From a bacterium (GTDB taxonomy: Bacteria; Desulfobacterota; GWC2-55-46), in NCBI GenBank assembly GCA_004298725.1, contig SCQA01000005.1, positions 1 to 11,242 on the forward strand: a stretch of DNA of 11,242 nucleotides, in the 5' to 3' direction. Below are positions 1-7,513 of the stretch, in pieces; within the stretch, counting starts at the first letter, position 1; each line of letters opens with the position of its first letter. Made by a program: the position numbers and the translations under genes. The notes beneath the pieces were generated by a model. The model worked only from the letters and a program-made list of their open reading frames with translations, did no database searches and was not told the origin of the DNA.

Positions 1-50
1 GAATCAATGAAAGAGCGAAGCTTGTCTATTTTTGTCTTTTTTTCCGCCAT
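1..50 (-). CDS. 5' end of an unidentified gene, cut by the left window edge
   Basis: An ATG at 48-50 on the minus strand opens a frame that stays open to the edge and reads MAEKKTKIDKLRSFID. That is a lysine-rich, soluble-looking N-terminus of the kind often found at true gene starts. A plausible sigma70 promoter lies about 50 nt upstream (97-125), and the stretch between accA and this ATG holds nothing else, which supports a separate gene. I see no good Shine-Dalgarno sequence before the ATG. Sixteen residues are too few to name a family. Confidence 0.4.
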   Translation of the reverse strand, partial: MAEKKTKIDKLRSFID

Positions 51-264
51 AAATTGAGTTTATTGAAATATCCGGCAATATTCAGAAAACCTTTTGATTT
101 TAACCTTATAGATTATTTTATTCAACAGGAAAAAACGCGGCAGCGGATAAAAAAGATGTGACGAAGCACTAAAAACAAAAACAGTTTAACGACGTATCGG
201 TATTTTTATGGGCGCAGAAGCCGGTTGAATTTTTATTTGCAAAAACAAGACCGGCGCGCGGCGA
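51..264. other. AT-rich intergenic region downstream of accA
   Basis: This gap follows the accA stop and precedes the partial gene at the left edge. It contains the promoter candidate at 97-125. It also has a 6-bp inverted repeat, GCCGGT at 220-225 and ACCGGC at 250-255, with a 24-nt AT-rich loop. The long loop and the lack of an adjacent T-run make this a poor intrinsic terminator. Several short A or T runs occur, but none follows a stable stem. No credible coding frame is present. Confidence 0.5.
97..125 (-). promoter_or_regulatory. Candidate sigma70 promoter for the gene at the left edge
   Basis: Reading the minus strand, TTGAAT (120-125) is followed after exactly 17 nt by TAAAAT (97-102). 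These match 4 of 6 and 5 of 6 consensus bases. Initiation about 7 nt later would give a leader of roughly 40 nt before the ATG at 50. The surroundings are AT-rich, so chance matches are likely and this remains a prediction. Confidence 0.4.
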
Positions 265-1233
265 TTACGCCCCCTTATCGTAAAAAGCGCCGATGGAACG
301 AAACCTTTGATACCTCTGCTCCACCAATTTATCTACGGGCATTGCCGAGAGGTCTTTTAGCGTTGCGACAAGGGCGGTTTTCATGTCCTTATAAACCGTT
401 TCCGGCTCTCTGTGCGCCCCGCCTATAGGTTCTTTTATAATCGTATTGGCTACGCCGAGGCGTAAAAGCTCCGGCGCGTTAATCTTTAACGATTTGGCGG
501 CTATGTCGGCCTTTGCGCCGTCTTTCCAGAGTATGGCGGCGCAACCCTCCGGCGATATTACGGAGTAAGTCGAATACTCAAGCATCAAAACCCTGTCCGC
601 CACGCCTATGGCAAGCGCGCCGCCGCTTCCTCCCTCGCCTATTACGGTTGCCACTACGGGAATTTTAAGCTCAGACATTCTGAGTAGATTATAAGCTATC
701 GCTTCGGACTGCCCTCTCTCCTCCGCTCCGACGCCCGGGTACGCGCCGGGCGTATCTATAAACGTAAATAAAGGCATGGAAAACCTTTCGGCAAGCTCCA
801 TAAGCCTAAGCGCCTTTCTGTAACCTTCCGGGTTTGGCATGCCGAAGTTTCTGCGTATCTTTTCTTTGGTATTTCTGCCTTTTTGGTGCCCCAACGCCAC
901 AACCGGAATGCCGTCAAGCCGGGCTATGCCGCCGGCAATGGCCGGGTCGTCTTTAAAGCGTCTGTCGCCGTGAAGTTCAATAAAGCCGTCAAAGATATTT
1001 TTAATATAATCAAGAGTGTAAGGCCTTTCCGCGTGCCTTGCCACCATGGTTATTTGCCACGGAGTGAGTTTTGAATAAATTTCTTTTAAAAGGTGCTCTG
1101 CCTTTTTTTCGAGCTTTTGAATCTCTTCGCCGTGCCGGTACGAGCCGTCCGCGGATGAACCGGCAAGCTCGTCAATTTTTCTGTACACGTCTTCAACCGG
1201 TTTTTCAAATTCAAGCCAATGCCTTGTCGTCAT
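265..1233 (-). CDS. accA: Acetyl-CoA carboxylase, carboxyltransferase subunit alpha
   Basis: AccA pairs with AccD to move the carboxyl group from biotinylated AccB (BCCP) to acetyl-CoA, giving malonyl-CoA for fatty acid synthesis in the cytoplasm. The 322-residue product is close to the E. coli length of 319. The N-terminal part (about 1-60) is helical. The carboxyltransferase core follows, with FIELHGDRRFKDDPAIAGG at about 84-102, the basic HQKGRNTKEK segment at 116-125, TPGAYPG at 161-167 and GEGGSGGALAI at 199-209, the oxyanion-hole-forming glycine-rich region of this family. The ATG at 1233 has a strong ribosome binding site, AAGGGGA, six nt upstream. The gap to dnaE is only 12 nt, so the two are almost surely co-transcribed, with dnaE first. 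accD is not in the window, which is usual when the subunits are encoded apart. Confidence 0.97.
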   Translation of the reverse strand: MTTRHWLEFEKPVEDVYRKIDELAGSSADGSYRHGEEIQKLEKKAEHLLKEIYSKLTPWQITMVARHAERPYTLDYIKNIFDGFIELHGDRRFKDDPAIAGGIARLDGIPVVALGHQKGRNTKEKIRRNFGMPNPEGYRKALRLMELAERFSMPLFTFIDTPGAYPGVGAEERGQSEAIAYNLLRMSELKIPVVATVIGEGGSGGALAIGVADRVLMLEYSTYSVISPEGCAAILWKDGAKADIAAKSLKINAPELLRLGVANTIIKEPIGGAHREPETVYKDMKTALVATLKDLSAMPVDKLVEQRYQRFRSIGAFYDKGA

Positions 1234-1239
1234 AAAAAA

Positions 1240-1246
1240 TCCCCTT
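1240..1246 (-). promoter_or_regulatory. Ribosome binding site of accA, touching the dnaE stop codon
   Basis: On the minus strand AAGGGGA lies six A residues before the accA ATG. Its first base is the last base of the dnaE TGA (1246-1248). Ribosomes ending dnaE would therefore sit on the accA start region, which suggests translational coupling. It also fixes the accA start. Confidence 0.75.
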
Positions 1247-4200
1247 CACAAAACCTTGATTTCAACGTTGCCAAGCGCCGCTCTTATGCTTTCAAAAGCG
1301 CCGTCGTCCGGGCTTATCCGCAACTCTTCAGAAAGGCTAAGTAGCACTGGCGAAGCAGAAGAGTAAAGCACGTGCAAAAAGACCTGCGAGTTGCCCGGGT
1401 GCGCGGTGAGCGCGTTTTTAAGAGCCTCAAAAACGCCCCTGTTCAACCCGCTCACCTGCGCTTTTATATGCGTCTGCTTAACCCTTGCGGTTTTCAAGCT
1501 TTTTTTGGCGTCCTCAAATAAAATAATGTCAAGCGCCATAAGCTTGACAATCTCTTTTTCTTCGTCTTTTTCAACTCTGCCGGTTACAAAAACCGGAGCG
1601 CCGCTTGCGATTATATCAGATGCCTTCTTATAAATGTCGGAAAAAACGGTTGCCTCGACGCTTCCGCTTAAATCCTCAAGCCTTATAAAGGCCATCCTGC
1701 TCCCTTTTTTAGTCGTCGTTTCTTTGCATTCCGTGACAATGCCGCCGACGACCACTTCAGTATCGCTTTGCTTTTCATTAAGCTCGTCTATCGAACACGT
1801 CGCGTAAGCCTCAAGCTCTTTTTTTAAACCGGCCAGCGGGTGCGATGAAAGGTAAAACCCGAGAGTCTCTTTTTCATAGCCGAGAAGCTCTTTTTCGCTC
1901 CACTCCGGCACATTGCTGATTTCAACATTCTTTACGCCGGAGCCAGCCAAGTCCGCCGGGCCGAGCATATCGAATATTGATTTTTGACCGTTGTTTTTGT
2001 CGCGCCACATCGCCTCCGCCGTGTCCATAAGGCTGTCAAGCGAGGCCATTATCGCGGCCCTTTTATTGCCCGTAAAATCAAACGCGCCGCACTTTACGAG
2101 GCTTTCAATGACCTTTTTATTTACCTTGCGGGAATCAACCCTGCTTAAAAAATCAATAACCGACGTAAAAGGCCCCGCGCCCCTTACCGAGACAATTTCT
2201 TCTATGGAAGCGTACCCCACGTTTTTAACGGCGGCAAGGCCGAACCTTATAACGTCGCCGCTCACGGTAAATTCCTTTGCGCTCTCGTTAACGTCCGGCG
2301 GCGAAACTTTTATTTCAAGCTCCCTGCATTCGTTCACGTACTTCACGACAGAATCCGTAGAATCGATCGCGGAGGTCATCAGGGCGGACATGAACTCCAC
2401 CGGATAATGCGCCTTCAGGTAAGCCGTTTGAAAAGCGATAAGCGCGTAAGCCGCACTGTGGCTCTTGTTAAAGCCGTAACCCGCGAACTTGTCCATTAAA
2501 TCGAATATCTTTTCGGCAATCTTAGGGGGGATTTCCTTTTTCCGCGCTCCGTCAAGAAACTTGGTCTTTTGCTTCAGCATCTCTTCAGGGAGCTTCTTGC
2601 CCATCGCCTTTCTCAGAAAATCAGCGTCTCCGGGCGAGAAACCGGCAAGCACCTTGGCAATTTCCATAACCTGCTCTTGATAAACCATAACGCCGTAGGT
2701 GTTTTCAAGTATGTCGTTTAACAGCGGGTGGTCGAAGACGATCTTTACTTTTTTATGCTTTCTGCTTATGAAATCGCCGACCATGCCGCTTTGAAGAGGG
2801 CCGGGTCTGTAAAGCGCAACCGCCGCCACGATGTCTTCAAAAGTTTCCGGCTTCAGCTTTATAAGCAAATCTTTAAGACCGGAAGACTCAAGCTGAAATA
2901 TGCCGTTTGTTTCTCCGCTTGCGATCAGCTCGTATGTCTTCTTATCGTCCAGCGGAAAGTTTTCAACGTCAAGGTCAACGCCCCTGTTCGCCTTCACAAG
3001 CTTAACGGCTTTATCAATAACGGTAAGCGTTTTAAGGCCGAGGAAGTCGAATTTAACAAGGCCGATTTTTTCAACGTCTTTCATGGGGAACTGCGTGGTT
3101 ACGATATTATCCTTCTGGGAGACGTACAAAGGCAAATAGTCGGTCAAAGGCTTGTTTGATATTACAACACCGGCCGCGTGCGTGGACGCGTGCCTCGGAA
3201 GCCCCTCAAGCGACATGGCGATGTCAATAAGGTCTTTTACCTTCTTGTCGTCGCTTGCCATCTTAGAAAGCCTCGGCTCCTGAATAAGCGCGTCTTTTAT
3301 GCTGATGTTAATGGTATTGGGCACAAGCTTGGCTATCCTGTCAACGTCGCCGTAGGGCATATCAAGCGCCCTGCCGACGTCCCTTATGCAGGCCTTTGCC
3401 TTAAGCTGTCCGAACGTTATTATCTGACCGACGTTGTCCGCGCCGTATTTCTCGGTAACGTACCTTATAACCTCGCCTCGCCTTTCATAGCAGAGGTCAA
3501 TGTCTATATCAGGCATGCTTATTCTGTCGGGGTTCAGAAAACGCTCGAAAAGGAGGTTGTTTTTAATAGGGTCGAGGTTGGTAATGCCCAGCGAATACGC
3601 AACAAGGCTTCCGGCGGCGGAACCCCTGCCCGGGCCTACGGGAATGCCGTTCTTCCTCGCATACCCGATGAAATCTTCCACGATTAGAAAGTAACCGGAA
3701 AAGCCCATGCCCTTTATTACCTTAAGCTCTTTTAACAACCTGTCGTAATAATGAAGCGTGTCAACGGCAACACCTCTTGATGTTATGGCTTTAAGCCTGT
3801 TTTCGAGGCCGGCCTTTGCCTTTTCCTCAATGAAAGTGTCCAGCGTCTCTCCAAGCGGCAATGGAAAGTCCGGCAAGTGTATCTCGCCGAGTTTCATGTC
3901 AAAACCGCATCTTTCCGCGATAACTATTGTGTTGGTTATGGCCTCCGGCACTTCGGAAAACGCGGCCTTCATTTCATCGGGGGACTTTAAGTAGAATTCG
4001 TCGGTTGAAAATTTAAACCTGTTGGGCGTGTTCATTGTTTGCCCGGTTTGAATGCAGAGGAGTATTTCGTGTACGCGCGCGTCCTCTTTTTTGAGGTAAT
4101 GGCAATCATTCGTGGCTACGACCGGTATGCCGAGCTTTTTACCAAGCCCGATAAGGCCTTTATTTACCTTTTTTTGCTCCTCTATGCCGTTGCTTTGAAT

Positions 4201-4740
4201 CTCGAAGTAATACCTATTATTTGAAAATATTTCTTTGTACTCTTTCGCAACTTTCTCTGCCTCTTCCGCCTGTCCGGCATTTAACAGATAAGAGACTTCT
4301 CCGTGCAGGCACGCGCTAAGCGCTATAAGCCCCTCGTTATGTTCGGCAAGCAGTTCCTTGTCAATTCGCGGCTTGCGGTAAAAGCCTTCAAGGTAGGCTT
4401 TAGTCAGAAGTTTGCAGAGGTTATGATACCCCTTGGCGTTTTTTACGAGAAGTAGAAGGTGAAAAGCAGTTTCTGAGGAGCCGCCGCGCGACGGAGGGGT
4501 TTTATCCGTCCTTTTGCCGGGCGCGACGTATGTTTCACAGCCTATAATCGGCTTTATACCCTTTTTAATCGCCTTTTCGTAGAATTCAACCGCGCCGAAG
4601 ATGTTTCCGTGGTCTGTCACGGCAACGGCAGGCATTTTATAATCGTGCACGGCTTTTAAAAGGTCGTCGTGCCTTATGGCCCCGTCAAGGAGGCTGTACT
4701 GGGTATGTAAATGAAGGTGGACAAAGTCGCTATGGTGCAT
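1246..4740 (-). CDS. dnaE: DNA polymerase III subunit alpha
   Basis: This is the replicative polymerase that extends DNA at the fork inside the Pol III holoenzyme. From the ATG at 4740 the protein has 1164 residues, normal for DnaE (E. coli 1160). The N-terminal PHP domain opens with HLHLHTQYSLLDG, and all nine metal ligands known from M. tuberculosis DnaE1 can be aligned (H10, H12, D19, H44, E69, H94, C144, D212, H214). The C-family polymerase core contains GPGRGSAAGS at about 369-378, the catalytic MPDIDID motif with D411 and D413, and VKFDFLGLKTL with the third aspartate D565. Further along are NKSHSAAYALIAFQTAYLKA and an OB-fold near residues 985-1075 (VVVGGIVTECKE). A TTG at 4758 in the same frame would add six residues (MCYFTD), but family alignment favours the ATG. 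Neither start has a clear Shine-Dalgarno. The gene lies between the dtxR-like gene and accA. Confidence 0.97.
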   Translation of the reverse strand: MHHSDFVHLHLHTQYSLLDGAIRHDDLLKAVHDYKMPAVAVTDHGNIFGAVEFYEKAIKKGIKPIIGCETYVAPGKRTDKTPPSRGGSSETAFHLLLLVKNAKGYHNLCKLLTKAYLEGFYRKPRIDKELLAEHNEGLIALSACLHGEVSYLLNAGQAEEAEKVAKEYKEIFSNNRYYFEIQSNGIEEQKKVNKGLIGLGKKLGIPVVATNDCHYLKKEDARVHEILLCIQTGQTMNTPNRFKFSTDEFYLKSPDEMKAAFSEVPEAITNTIVIAERCGFDMKLGEIHLPDFPLPLGETLDTFIEEKAKAGLENRLKAITSRGVAVDTLHYYDRLLKELKVIKGMGFSGYFLIVEDFIGYARKNGIPVGPGRGSAAGSLVAYSLGITNLDPIKNNLLFERFLNPDRISMPDIDIDLCYERRGEVIRYVTEKYGADNVGQIITFGQLKAKACIRDVGRALDMPYGDVDRIAKLVPNTINISIKDALIQEPRLSKMASDDKKVKDLIDIAMSLEGLPRHASTHAAGVVISNKPLTDYLPLYVSQKDNIVTTQFPMKDVEKIGLVKFDFLGLKTLTVIDKAVKLVKANRGVDLDVENFPLDDKKTYELIASGETNGIFQLESSGLKDLLIKLKPETFEDIVAAVALYRPGPLQSGMVGDFISRKHKKVKIVFDHPLLNDILENTYGVMVYQEQVMEIAKVLAGFSPGDADFLRKAMGKKLPEEMLKQKTKFLDGARKKEIPPKIAEKIFDLMDKFAGYGFNKSHSAAYALIAFQTAYLKAHYPVEFMSALMTSAIDSTDSVVKYVNECRELEIKVSPPDVNESAKEFTVSGDVIRFGLAAVKNVGYASIEEIVSVRGAGPFTSVIDFLSRVDSRKVNKKVIESLVKCGAFDFTGNKRAAIMASLDSLMDTAEAMWRDKNNGQKSIFDMLGPADLAGSGVKNVEISNVPEWSEKELLGYEKETLGFYLSSHPLAGLKKELEAYATCSIDELNEKQSDTEVVVGGIVTECKETTTKKGSRMAFIRLEDLSGSVEATVFSDIYKKASDIIASGAPVFVTGRVEKDEEKEIVKLMALDIILFEDAKKSLKTARVKQTHIKAQVSGLNRGVFEALKNALTAHPGNSQVFLHVLYSSASPVLLSLSEELRISPDDGAFESIRAALGNVEIKVL

Positions 4741-4802
4741 ATCGGTAAAATAACACAATCGGCGGGTTTTGTGTACAGCGTTTTTAGCAGTGTTGCTGAT
4801 TG

Positions 4803-4840
4803 GACGCCGGCCTCGCGCGCGCCCCTGACTGCGCGGCGTC
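4803..4840 (-). repeat. GC-rich inverted repeat across the dtxR-like stop codon
   Basis: The arms GACGCCG (4803-4809 on the plus strand) and CGGCGTC (4834-4840) are perfect 7-bp complements separated by 24 nt that include further CG-rich pairing potential (GCGC at 4817-4820 with 4831-4834). The structure overlaps the stop codon of the DtxR-like gene (4839-4841). No T-run follows on the minus strand, so it is not a classical intrinsic terminator. It could attenuate transcription into dnaE or protect the upstream mRNA. Confidence 0.4.
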
Positions 4841-5507
4841 AGGCAAGAGAAAGCCTTTTTACATAAATCTCCTTTGCTATGGCAGGGTCGAGGGCTATTG
4901 TCGTTTCGCCTATCTGAACCACAAACGCCGGCCTCCTCTGTTTGAGCCTCAGAACCGAGCCGGGCACAAGCCCGAGCGTACTGAGTTTATCAAGTCTCGT
5001 ATCGGAGCTTGACACGATAAATATGATTCTACATAAGTCGTTCGAATCAAGTTCGTTTAACGCCTTGACTATCGGCTTTAGTTCGCTATCCGCCTTTTTA
5101 CAGCACTCACCGCGCGGAATAAGAAGGCCGTGCGGGCAAGTAGGCGGATGACCGAGCAACATACAGATACTGTTTGTAACTTCGCTTGAAAGCGTATGTT
5201 CGAAGTTGCAGGCGTTCTTTTCAACCGCCTCTTCGTCAAGGACAAGCACCTCTGTAAAAAGCCTCTCGGCAAGCCTATGGTTTCTTATAACGGCTTCAGC
5301 TCTTTTTTCGCCATCGCCGATTAAATAAATCGAGTCGCCTTCGATGCGGACGAGACCGTCTTTTGCCATGGCCTCAATGGTCAATCTGTCCGCCCCCGCC
5401 TCAGCCACTTCGCCTATGCCAATAAGTTTGCTTATGGAGTTTTGCCCTTTCTCCCTTTCAGTCCAGATGAATTCAAGTATTTCCTCCGCCGCCTTGTTGT
5501 CCGCCAT
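4839..5507 (-). CDS. DtxR/IdeR-family metal-dependent repressor with C-terminal FeoA-like domain
   Basis: This family represses transcription when Fe(II) or Mn(II) is bound. The 222-residue protein has an N-terminal winged helix (about 5-65), a metal-binding and dimerisation domain (about 70-140) and an SH3/FeoA-like domain (about 150-220, including DKLSTLGLVPGSVLRL). The segment NHRLAERL supplies H77 and E81, and ACNFEH supplies C100, E103 and H104, matching DtxR H79, E83, C102, E105 and H106. The residue aligned with DtxR Met10 looks like Glu9, and that aligned with His98 is Glu. Unlike DtxR, the protein carries a further Cys/His cluster, HPPTCPHGLLIPRGECC (120-136). The ATG at 5507 has a strong Shine-Dalgarno. 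The gene starts 18 nt after feoB, so the two form an operon; a free FeoA is absent from the window and the tail could partly stand in for it. Whether it prefers iron or manganese cannot be told. Confidence 0.88.
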   Translation of the reverse strand: MADNKAAEEILEFIWTEREKGQNSISKLIGIGEVAEAGADRLTIEAMAKDGLVRIEGDSIYLIGDGEKRAEAVIRNHRLAERLFTEVLVLDEEAVEKNACNFEHTLSSEVTNSICMLLGHPPTCPHGLLIPRGECCKKADSELKPIVKALNELDSNDLCRIIFIVSSSDTRLDKLSTLGLVPGSVLRLKQRRPAFVVQIGETTIALDPAIAKEIYVKRLSLA

Positions 5508-5513
5508 GACATG

Positions 5514-5520
5514 CTCCTTT
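5514..5520 (-). promoter_or_regulatory. Ribosome binding site of the dtxR-like gene
   Basis: AAAGGAG on the minus strand lies six nt before the ATG at 5507, inside the 18-nt gap after the feoB stop. It decides this start over an out-of-frame ATG at 5512. Confidence 0.75.
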
Positions 5521-5525
5521 GTCTG

Positions 5526-7496
5526 TTAAAGACTGACGTTTAACGCCCTCAAAATAAAATTAAGAACCCCGCCCACAAAAAAAGCGAATGGGAAGATAAA
5601 GAGCGTCATCCAAATCGCCGCCATTACCCCCCTCTCTTTTATTATCATAAAGAGGTTCGCTATGCACGGCACAAAAAGAGTTATGGTAACAAGGCTGACC
5701 ACCACCTGAATGGGGTCGAGCAGGCCGTTCTTTTGAAGCGCCAAAAACCCGGCCGCGCCGTAGTCCCTTCTCAAAAAGCCTACTATGAACGACTGAGTGG
5801 ACTGAACAGGCAGACCAAGAAAGTCTTTCACTATGGGCGAGGCCGCGTACTCCAGCGCGCCGAGGACGTTTATTCTATCAAGCACAAAAAGCGTAAGCGT
5901 ACCGAGCACAAAAAGCGGCAAGGCCTCCTTCAAATACCACTGAACGCGGACAACCGTCTTTAAAAGAATATTCGAAAGCTGAGGCAGGCGCATCGGCGGT
6001 ATTTCTATTATGAAATCTGACGACTGGCCGGGCAAAAGCCTTGACACCAAAAAACCCACGAAGAACATCGTAAGCGCAACTACAAAAGCCCAAACGAGCG
6101 TAGCCTTGAAAGAGACGGCTCCGAGCATACCGAGTATCACGCCGATCTGAGCCGAGCACGGCACGCCGAGCGCGAGAAGAAGCGTTACAATTACTCTCTC
6201 TTTTTTTGTTTCAAGTATCCTTGTGGTCATAGTTGCCATGGTGTCGCACCCAAGCCCAAGCACCATCGGGAGGACTGCCTTGCCGTTAAGCCCCATAAGT
6301 TTAAATACCGTGTCAACCATAATGGCAAGCCTCGGCAGATAGCCGGAATCTTCAAGCACGCTGAAAAATATGAAAAAGAAGCCGACTATGGGCAAAACTA
6401 TGGCTATGGCGTAAGTAACCGCCATGGTGACGATGCCGTACGGCCCCACAATAAGGTCGTGTATAAGACCGGACGGAAACACGTACTCCGTGACCCTCAC
6501 TGCCCACGGGTTGACGTAGCCGCCAAAGATAATCTTTTCAAAAAAATTAACGCTCGTTTGCGCGCCGATTACGCCGACGAACTCATACATTAAATACAGC
6601 ACGGCAAGCAGAACTGGTATGCCCCATACCGGATGCATCGACCATGTGCCGAGAAGGTTTCTTACGCGCCCTCCGGCAAGCGACTCTTGCGTAACGCATT
6701 TTTCAACAATCGCGTCAGCGGACTTCAGCCTCAGGCGGTTAATCAGGTATCCCACAGGTTCGCTGAACTGACCCTGCGCTACAGCTCTTATTTCCTCCAT
6801 TTTTTTCAAGGCGTCTTCGCTTACCCTGCTTTTAAGCCACCCAAGCATTGTTTCGTCGCCGGATAGTATCATCAGCGCAACCGAGCGTCCGGTGATTCGC
6901 ATTTCAGGCAAAAAAGCGGAAATCTTTACTGCGGCGTCTTCTATGGCGTCTGGATAACGAAGAAAAACAGCGGCTTTTTTATTCAGCTCGAAGATGTCAT
7001 CAAGCTTGTCGATATTCCACTTCTGCGTGGCAACCGTGGGTATGACGTTAAGCCCTGTTGCTTTTGATAAGGCGTCAAGATCTATCCTTATGCCGCGCTC
7101 CCCTGCCTCGTCATACATATTAAGGGCAAGGGTAAGCGGAAGCCCCGCTTCTATCAGCTGAATGGTTATAAGAAGGCCGCGCCTCAAATTTTTCGCGTCA
7201 ATTACCTGCAACGTGGTGGCAATATCCTCGTTCAAGAGAATATCGCGCGTAACGCGCTCGTCCTCAGACATTGGAACGATGCTGTTAACGCCCGGAGTAT
7301 CTATTATGCCGACAAAAGCCCTGCCAAGGCGGGCTGAACCCTTGCTTACCTCGACCGTGGTGCCCGGGTAGTTTGAAACCGTGGCATAACGTCCGGTAAG
7401 AGCGCCGAATATGACGCTTTTGCCGACGTTCGGGTTTCCTACGAGCGCGAGCCACAAAGCCGCGCGTGCGCCGTCGCCTGTTATTTTATGGTCCAT
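5526..7496 (-). CDS. feoB: Ferrous iron transporter B
   Basis: FeoB carries Fe(II) across the inner membrane and has a G-protein domain at its cytoplasmic N-terminus. The 656-residue protein is shorter than E. coli FeoB (773), but all key parts are present: G1 GNPNVGKS (20-27), the YPGTT switch (43-47), G3 DTPG (66-69) and G4 NMYD (126-129). A spacer and helical region (about 180-280) follows. The membrane region runs from about 290 to 650 with two Gate-type repeats. The conserved cysteines appear as GCDT (C417), GVPCSAQ (C447) and LFVPC (C611), matching E. coli C403, C432 and C675. The P-loop has Val and Ser where E. coli has Cys and Thr, a variant I associate with other anaerobes. The ATG at 7496 has no Shine-Dalgarno and abuts a perfect palindrome that overlaps a likely promoter. 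It is the first gene of an operon with the DtxR-FeoA regulator. Confidence 0.97.
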   Translation of the reverse strand: MDHKITGDGARAALWLALVGNPNVGKSVIFGALTGRYATVSNYPGTTVEVSKGSARLGRAFVGIIDTPGVNSIVPMSEDERVTRDILLNEDIATTLQVIDAKNLRRGLLITIQLIEAGLPLTLALNMYDEAGERGIRIDLDALSKATGLNVIPTVATQKWNIDKLDDIFELNKKAAVFLRYPDAIEDAAVKISAFLPEMRITGRSVALMILSGDETMLGWLKSRVSEDALKKMEEIRAVAQGQFSEPVGYLINRLRLKSADAIVEKCVTQESLAGGRVRNLLGTWSMHPVWGIPVLLAVLYLMYEFVGVIGAQTSVNFFEKIIFGGYVNPWAVRVTEYVFPSGLIHDLIVGPYGIVTMAVTYAIAIVLPIVGFFFIFFSVLEDSGYLPRLAIMVDTVFKLMGLNGKAVLPMVLGLGCDTMATMTTRILETKKERVIVTLLLALGVPCSAQIGVILGMLGAVSFKATLVWAFVVALTMFFVGFLVSRLLPGQSSDFIIEIPPMRLPQLSNILLKTVVRVQWYLKEALPLFVLGTLTLFVLDRINVLGALEYAASPIVKDFLGLPVQSTQSFIVGFLRRDYGAAGFLALQKNGLLDPIQVVVSLVTITLFVPCIANLFMIIKERGVMAAIWMTLFIFPFAFFVGGVLNFILRALNVSL

Positions 7497-7513
7497 GTTA
7501 TTATGATAATAAC
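7497..7513. promoter_or_regulatory. Perfect 17-bp palindrome directly before the feoB start codon
   Basis: GTTATTATGATAATAAC is an exact 8-1-8 inverted repeat whose last base touches the feoB ATG (7494-7496). It covers the predicted -10 element and takes the place where a Shine-Dalgarno should be. Its position and its GATAAT/ATTATC content fit an iron-regulator operator. Either Fur or the DtxR-like protein could be the ligand. Confidence 0.6.

Noticed and set aside
126..175. T-run candidates for a terminator downstream of accA
   Set aside because: The runs TTTTTT on the minus strand follow stems of only about 3 bp, too weak to count.
220..255. Inverted repeat GCCGGT/ACCGGC after accA as an intrinsic terminator
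   Set aside because: The stem is only 6 bp with a 24-nt loop and no T-run follows on the minus strand.
2728..3687. Long open frames antisense to dnaE (143 and 169 codons)
   Set aside because: They follow from the codon use of dnaE on the other strand, have no ribosome binding site and no recognisable domain.
5078..5272. 64-codon frame on the minus strand inside the DtxR-like gene
   Set aside because: It is another frame of the same gene, and the main frame has clear family motifs.
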